Below, in pieces: positions 60,943 to 64,000 of a DNA stretch of 64,000 nucleotides. Both the position numbers and the translations under genes were made by a program. Origin of the DNA: UJ101 sp965262705 (GTDB lineage: Bacteria; Bacteroidota; Bacteroidia; Flavobacteriales; UJ101); the NCBI GenBank assembly GCA_965262705.1, contig OZ253556.1, forward strand, positions 1,302,001 through 1,366,000, written 5' to 3'. How positions within the stretch are numbered: position 1 is the first letter of the stretch; each line of letters begins with the position of its first letter. The notes below the pieces were generated by a model, which had not been told where the DNA came from, made no database searches, and saw only the letters and a program-made list of their open reading frames with translations.

Positions 60943-62316
60943 ATGCAAAAACCATCCATCCCCAAGGGAACAAGAGATTTTACTCCCACTGTGATGATGC
61001 GTCGTCAATATATTATGGAAACGATTCGTACGGAATTTAAACGATTCGGTTTTATGCCGATTGAAACCCCGTCGATGGAAAAATTAGATACGCTTATGGG
61101 AAAGTATGGAGAGGAAGGCGACCGATTAATCTTTAAAATTCTAAACAGCGGAGATTATCTAAAAGCCCTGCCCGATGATGTATGGCAAGAGAAAAAAGCC
61201 TCAAGGATAACCCGTAAAATTTCAGAAAAAGCACTTCGTTATGATTTAACCGTGCCCTTTGCGCGTTTTGTGGTTCAAAATCAAAATGAGTTAATCTTTC
61301 CTTTTAAACGGTATCAAATTCAACCCGTTTGGCGCGCCGACCGACCGCAAAAAGGACGTTTCAGAGAGTTCTACCAATGTGATGCTGATGTAATCGGTTC
61401 TCGTTCGCTTTATCAGGAAGTGGCGTTTATTCAGCTTTATGATGCTGTTTTTTCTCAATTAGGATTAGATGTTACTGTGCAAATCAATCATCGAAAAATT
61501 TTGGCGGGAATTGCTGAAATAGCAGGAATTACCAAGCAGTTAACGGACTTTACGACAGCATTGGATAAATTAGATAAAATAGGAAAAGAGTTTGTAAAAG
61601 CAGAAATGCGCCAGCGAAATATATCAGAAAAAGCCCTTGAAATACTCACTCCTTTATTTAGTATAGAAGGAGATTTTTCAGCTAAAATAACTCAATTAAA
61701 ATTAATGCTTCAGCACTCTTCAGGGGGTAGAAGGGGAATAGAGGAAATAGAATTTATTTATAAAATTTTAGATGAAATCGGATTAGACCGCGTTCGCTTA
61801 GATTTAAAAGTTACGCTTGCAAGAGGCTTGAATTATTACACAGGATGTATTTTTGAAGTTTCAGCCGATGGCATGCAGACGGGGGCTATAGGAGGCGGGG
61901 GGCGCTACGATGATTTATCCTCCATTTTTGGATTGAAAAACACCTCTGGCGCAGGCATTTCATTTGGCTTAGACCGCATTTATCTGGTACTTGAAGCGCT
62001 TAATCTCTTCCCTGAATTGTTAGATAACACAGTTCAGTTATTATTCCTTAATCTCGGAGAAAAAGGAGCCGTACGGTCTTTAAAATTTATGAAACAACTG
62101 CGCAAAAGGGGAATCAATGTAGAACTATACCCCGATCCTGTTAAAATGAAAAAACAAATGACTTACGCTGATAAGAAAAAAATTCCTTTTGCAGCACTTT
62201 TAGGTGAAGAAGAGCTGCAAAGCCAAAAAATAACACTGAAAAATATGCTGAGCGGAGAGCAGATAAGTGTATCTAACATAGAAGAAATGATAATAAAAAT
62301 GAACTTAATGAATTAA
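60943..62316 (+). CDS. hisS: Histidyl-tRNA synthetase
   Basis: This class II synthetase of 457 residues charges tRNA-His. It starts PSIPKGTRDFTP, as normal. It has motif 2 in FPFKRYQIQPVWRAD with GRFREFYQCDAD (near residue 125), the histidine-specific ARGLNYYTG (HisA region, near residue 290), motif 3 in GISFGLDRI and a C-terminal anticodon-binding domain (about 365-457). Complete. Confidence 0.96.
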   Translation: MQKPSIPKGTRDFTPTVMMRRQYIMETIRTEFKRFGFMPIETPSMEKLDTLMGKYGEEGDRLIFKILNSGDYLKALPDDVWQEKKASRITRKISEKALRYDLTVPFARFVVQNQNELIFPFKRYQIQPVWRADRPQKGRFREFYQCDADVIGSRSLYQEVAFIQLYDAVFSQLGLDVTVQINHRKILAGIAEIAGITKQLTDFTTALDKLDKIGKEFVKAEMRQRNISEKALEILTPLFSIEGDFSAKITQLKLMLQHSSGGRRGIEEIEFIYKILDEIGLDRVRLDLKVTLARGLNYYTGCIFEVSADGMQTGAIGGGGRYDDLSSIFGLKNTSGAGISFGLDRIYLVLEALNLFPELLDNTVQLLFLNLGEKGAVRSLKFMKQLRKRGINVELYPDPVKMKKQMTYADKKKIPFAALLGEEELQSQKITLKNMLSGEQISVSNIEEMIIKMNLMN

Positions 62317-62331
62317 GACCGTCGCTAAAAT

Positions 62332-62516
62332 GAGACCGTTGCAGAATACATAAAAAAGTATGAAAAAGAAAGCATTTAGCTTCAAACTGCTTCCTTCTCA
62401 AAAAATTAAAATTCTCCACACCCAAAAGGTTGCTCCGGTGTTTAGCTTCGCTGACTTGCAGTTAATTTTTATTGAGTTTTGCATTTTTTTGCTAAAGTGC
62501 TTTTTGCAACGGTCTC
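62332..62516 (+). mobile_element. MITE with target duplication AAAAT
   Basis: The ends are GAGACCGTTGCA and TGCAACGGTCTC with AAAAT on both sides (62327-62331, 62517-62521). It has a complete core without a micro-element. A separate AAGACCGTCGC (62315-62325), an end-like remnant, stands just before it at the hisS stop. Confidence 0.92.
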
Positions 62517-62553
62517 AAAATGTTTTTTCCAACGGTGTCAATATGCTCAAAAC

Positions 62554-63327
62554 TTAACTCATATCTTCAGTTTCCGTATGTTGCATAAAGATGGCTTTAT
62601 ACATAAAATAACATCCTGCATAAAATATAGGGAAAGTAAATATAATTCCTACAAAAAAAGCAAATATCCCCAATACGGCTATGAAAGCTAAGAGGATAAG
62701 CGTTCGCAAAATGCTCCAAAAATTACGGTTCACCACCGTAATACTTGCAGACAAAGATTCGCCAAAAGATGCGTCTTTATCAAACCAGTAGATCATGGGC
62801 GCAAGGCTTAGCAAAGCAGCGATATAAATTCCGGGAATAATATAAAGCGATATTCCTATATTGGAGAGAAGCATAATAATGAAGGTAATCATTATAATAC
62901 CGAAAACTTTAGGAGAAGTATAAGGAATAAAAATATCGGTTAGAGAATATTTTTTTCCCAAATCTGCATTCTTAACCATTTCTACAAAACCAATCAATAA
63001 GGGATTAAGTAAGATAAGCATTCCATAGTAAAGAATGTTTGTATATCTTGAATAGGGCGTATTTTTTATTAAAAATTCACTGAGTTGGTCAATATTTCTG
63101 GAAGAAACAATTCTTTTATACTCTCGGATATACTCTCCCAGATCAAAGCCGCTTAATTTATAAGAGATATACTGAGCAAGCGATAATAGAATAAAATAGC
63201 TTATAAAAAATAAAGCGGATTGCAATAGTATTTTTTTAAATACCATGGTGTAGGCTCTCCTCAATGTTTCTGAGGCACTCAAATGATATCCGGTTTTCTT
63301 TATTTGTTCTAATTTTTCTTTTAACAT
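62554..63327 (-). CDS. Multi-spanning membrane protein of unknown function
   Basis: This 257-residue protein has a short basic N-terminal region and about six membrane helices (near 35-55, 95-115, 140-165, 170-190, 208-235). It resembles the poorly characterised DUF975/DUF4013-type integral membrane proteins of Bacteroidota (pattern LGKKYSLTDIF, ASITVVNRNFWSIL). No transport or catalytic motif is visible. It lies 39 bp upstream of no other same-strand gene and downstream of mvaD, with which it may be co-transcribed. Confidence 0.75.
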   Translation of the reverse strand: MLKEKLEQIKKTGYHLSASETLRRAYTMVFKKILLQSALFFISYFILLSLAQYISYKLSGFDLGEYIREYKRIVSSRNIDQLSEFLIKNTPYSRYTNILYYGMLILLNPLLIGFVEMVKNADLGKKYSLTDIFIPYTSPKVFGIIMITFIIMLLSNIGISLYIIPGIYIAALLSLAPMIYWFDKDASFGESLSASITVVNRNFWSILRTLILLAFIAVLGIFAFFVGIIFTFPIFYAGCYFMYKAIFMQHTETEDMS

Positions 63328-63366
63328 AATCAGTTGATTTTTTTAATGTAAAGGTCTCTATTATTA

Positions 63367-64000
63367 TCATTTCATAAGTTTCTTTTCATTTGTGTAGCAT
63401 GTATCATGAATATAAAGCGAATCTTCACAATACGAACTTAGTTTTTTTTCTATAAAGTTACGAATCTTATTTTTTTCTTTTTCAGGATATAAAAGATGAA
63501 CATTCGCACCGGCATCTAAGGTAAAAAAAAGTGCAAGATTATTTTTACTTCTAAATTGCCGAACTTGTTGAATAATTTCTAATGTCTTTGGTCGCATTAA
63601 AATAAAGTATGGCGTTGAAGTCATCATCATTGCGTGCAAACTTAGGGCTTCGCTTTCTATTAATTCGCCAAACAACGCTAAATCCCCTGATTTTAATAAA
63701 GCCTGAAGTTTAATTATGTTATCAAAAGCCTGTTCAAATCGTTTTTTCGCATATGGGTGATGGCGCATCATGGCATGCCCTTGTGTGCTGGAAATTGCTT
63801 TTTGCCCCTTATGTACAATGAGTATTGTATCATGGAACGTTTTGAAAACAGGATGAATATCCGTAGCTATGGGGTGCGCAATTAAATTAGAACTATAAGG
63901 AATCTTAGGATGCGTTCCCCATAGAACCAATCCCGGATAAACCGATCGAGAAGCGCTTCCCGAACCTAATCGAGCAAGGAAAGAGGCTCTTTTTAATCCT
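63367..64000 (-). CDS. mvaD: Diphosphomevalonate decarboxylase, partial (5' end outside)
   Basis: The frame is open to the window edge, so the start is missing; about 211 C-terminal residues are seen. The first visible part reads LARLGSGSASRSVYPGLVLWG, the conserved GSGSA-x-RS segment of the enzyme, followed by DAGANVHLLYP (substrate-binding DAGPN-like motif; N is present, P is changed to A) near the C-terminus. The enzyme makes isopentenyl diphosphate in the mevalonate route, which many Flavobacteriia use. A shorter internal start at 63930 is not real. Confidence 0.92.
   Translation of the reverse strand, partial: GLKRASFLARLGSGSASRSVYPGLVLWGTHPKIPYSSNLIAHPIATDIHPVFKTFHDTILIVHKGQKAISSTQGHAMMRHHPYAKKRFEQAFDNIIKLQALLKSGDLALFGELIESEALSLHAMMMTSTPYFILMRPKTLEIIQQVRQFRSKNNLALFFTLDAGANVHLLYPEKEKNKIRNFIEKKLSSYCEDSLYIHDTCYTNEKKLMK

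Noticed and set aside
62360..62557. Recurring small open frames beginning MKKKA inside MITEs (also 1819-1989, 5604-5810, 22647-22868, 28586-28852, 31689-31877)
   Set aside because: They are the same DNA core of the MITE read in one frame. Frames end at different places, are broken by micro-elements and lack promoters, so they are by-products of the repeat and not a conserved peptide.
1..64000. Prophage, plasmid or secretion-system cluster
   Set aside because: No phage structural, integrase, conjugation or type VI/IX secretion genes were recognised; nearly all genes are chromosomal housekeeping genes.

Overview
The window is strongly AT-rich chromosomal DNA of a member of the Bacteroidota, most likely Flavobacteriales. 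Supporting points are promoters of the Bacteroidota type (TAnnTTTG) in front of many genes, a NusB of about 310 residues, the gene orders zapA - 6S RNA - rny and mreBCD - PBP2 - rodA, a remnant of a SusC-type receptor, OmpA proteins with calcium-binding repeats, an LptD of 879 residues, and a mevalonate-pathway gene at the right edge. Dead transposases, gene remnants and about two dozen short mobile repeats point to a lineage under weak selection, perhaps host-associated; that last point is inference.

Layout. 1-2.0 kb: a decayed IS5-type element, a 46-bp triplicate repeat and a MITE. 2.0-6.7 kb: ABC exporter, nusB, yajC, then two gene remnants (TPR protein, SusC receptor) cut off by MITEs. 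6.7-16.8 kb: OmpA protein, folK, sppA and the complete elongasome operon mreB-mreC-mreD-mrdA-rodA. 17-26 kb: DUF1599, folP, SLC13 transporter, an HU-like protein behind a 22-bp repeat array, der, a DoxX-type protein, smpB and a second OmpA protein. 26-34 kb: coiled-coil protein, zapA, 6S RNA, rny, folC, tRNA-Val, phosphoesterase, universal stress protein, an unknown secreted protein and rimO. 34-42 kb: a frameshifted unknown pair, glycosyltransferase, thioredoxin-like protein, ComEC, TonB receptor and a HEPN/MNT pair. 42-54 kb: IS copy 2, subtilase, WbqC, a repeat-rich 1-kb gap, amidase, LptD, phosphopantetheinyl transferase, CdaA and IS copy 3. 54-64 kb: YbbR, coaE, a two-component system, an AddB-like nuclease, hisS, a membrane protein and the 3' part of mvaD.

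Functional themes are envelope growth and division (MreBCD/PBP2/RodA, ZapA, amidase, LptD, OmpA), folate synthesis (FolK, FolP, FolC), c-di-AMP (CdaA, with a YbbR/CdaR-like protein) and RNA metabolism (NusB, RNase Y, 6S RNA, SmpB, RimO).

The most unusual content is non-coding. (1) A MITE family has the same terminal sequence (RAGACCGTTGCA) as three dead IS5-type copies, shows 5-bp target duplications, and carries an internal hairpin with compensatory changes between copies. (2) A micro-element of about 20-24 bp (type CTGAG-n-TCGAAG) is present in some IS and MITE copies and absent at the same position in others, so it appears mobile itself. (3) A 101-nt element in two copies can fold into a four-way junction, and its two copies differ almost only in loops. 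(4) A 22-bp tandem array lies directly behind the HU promoter. No complete transposase is present in the window.
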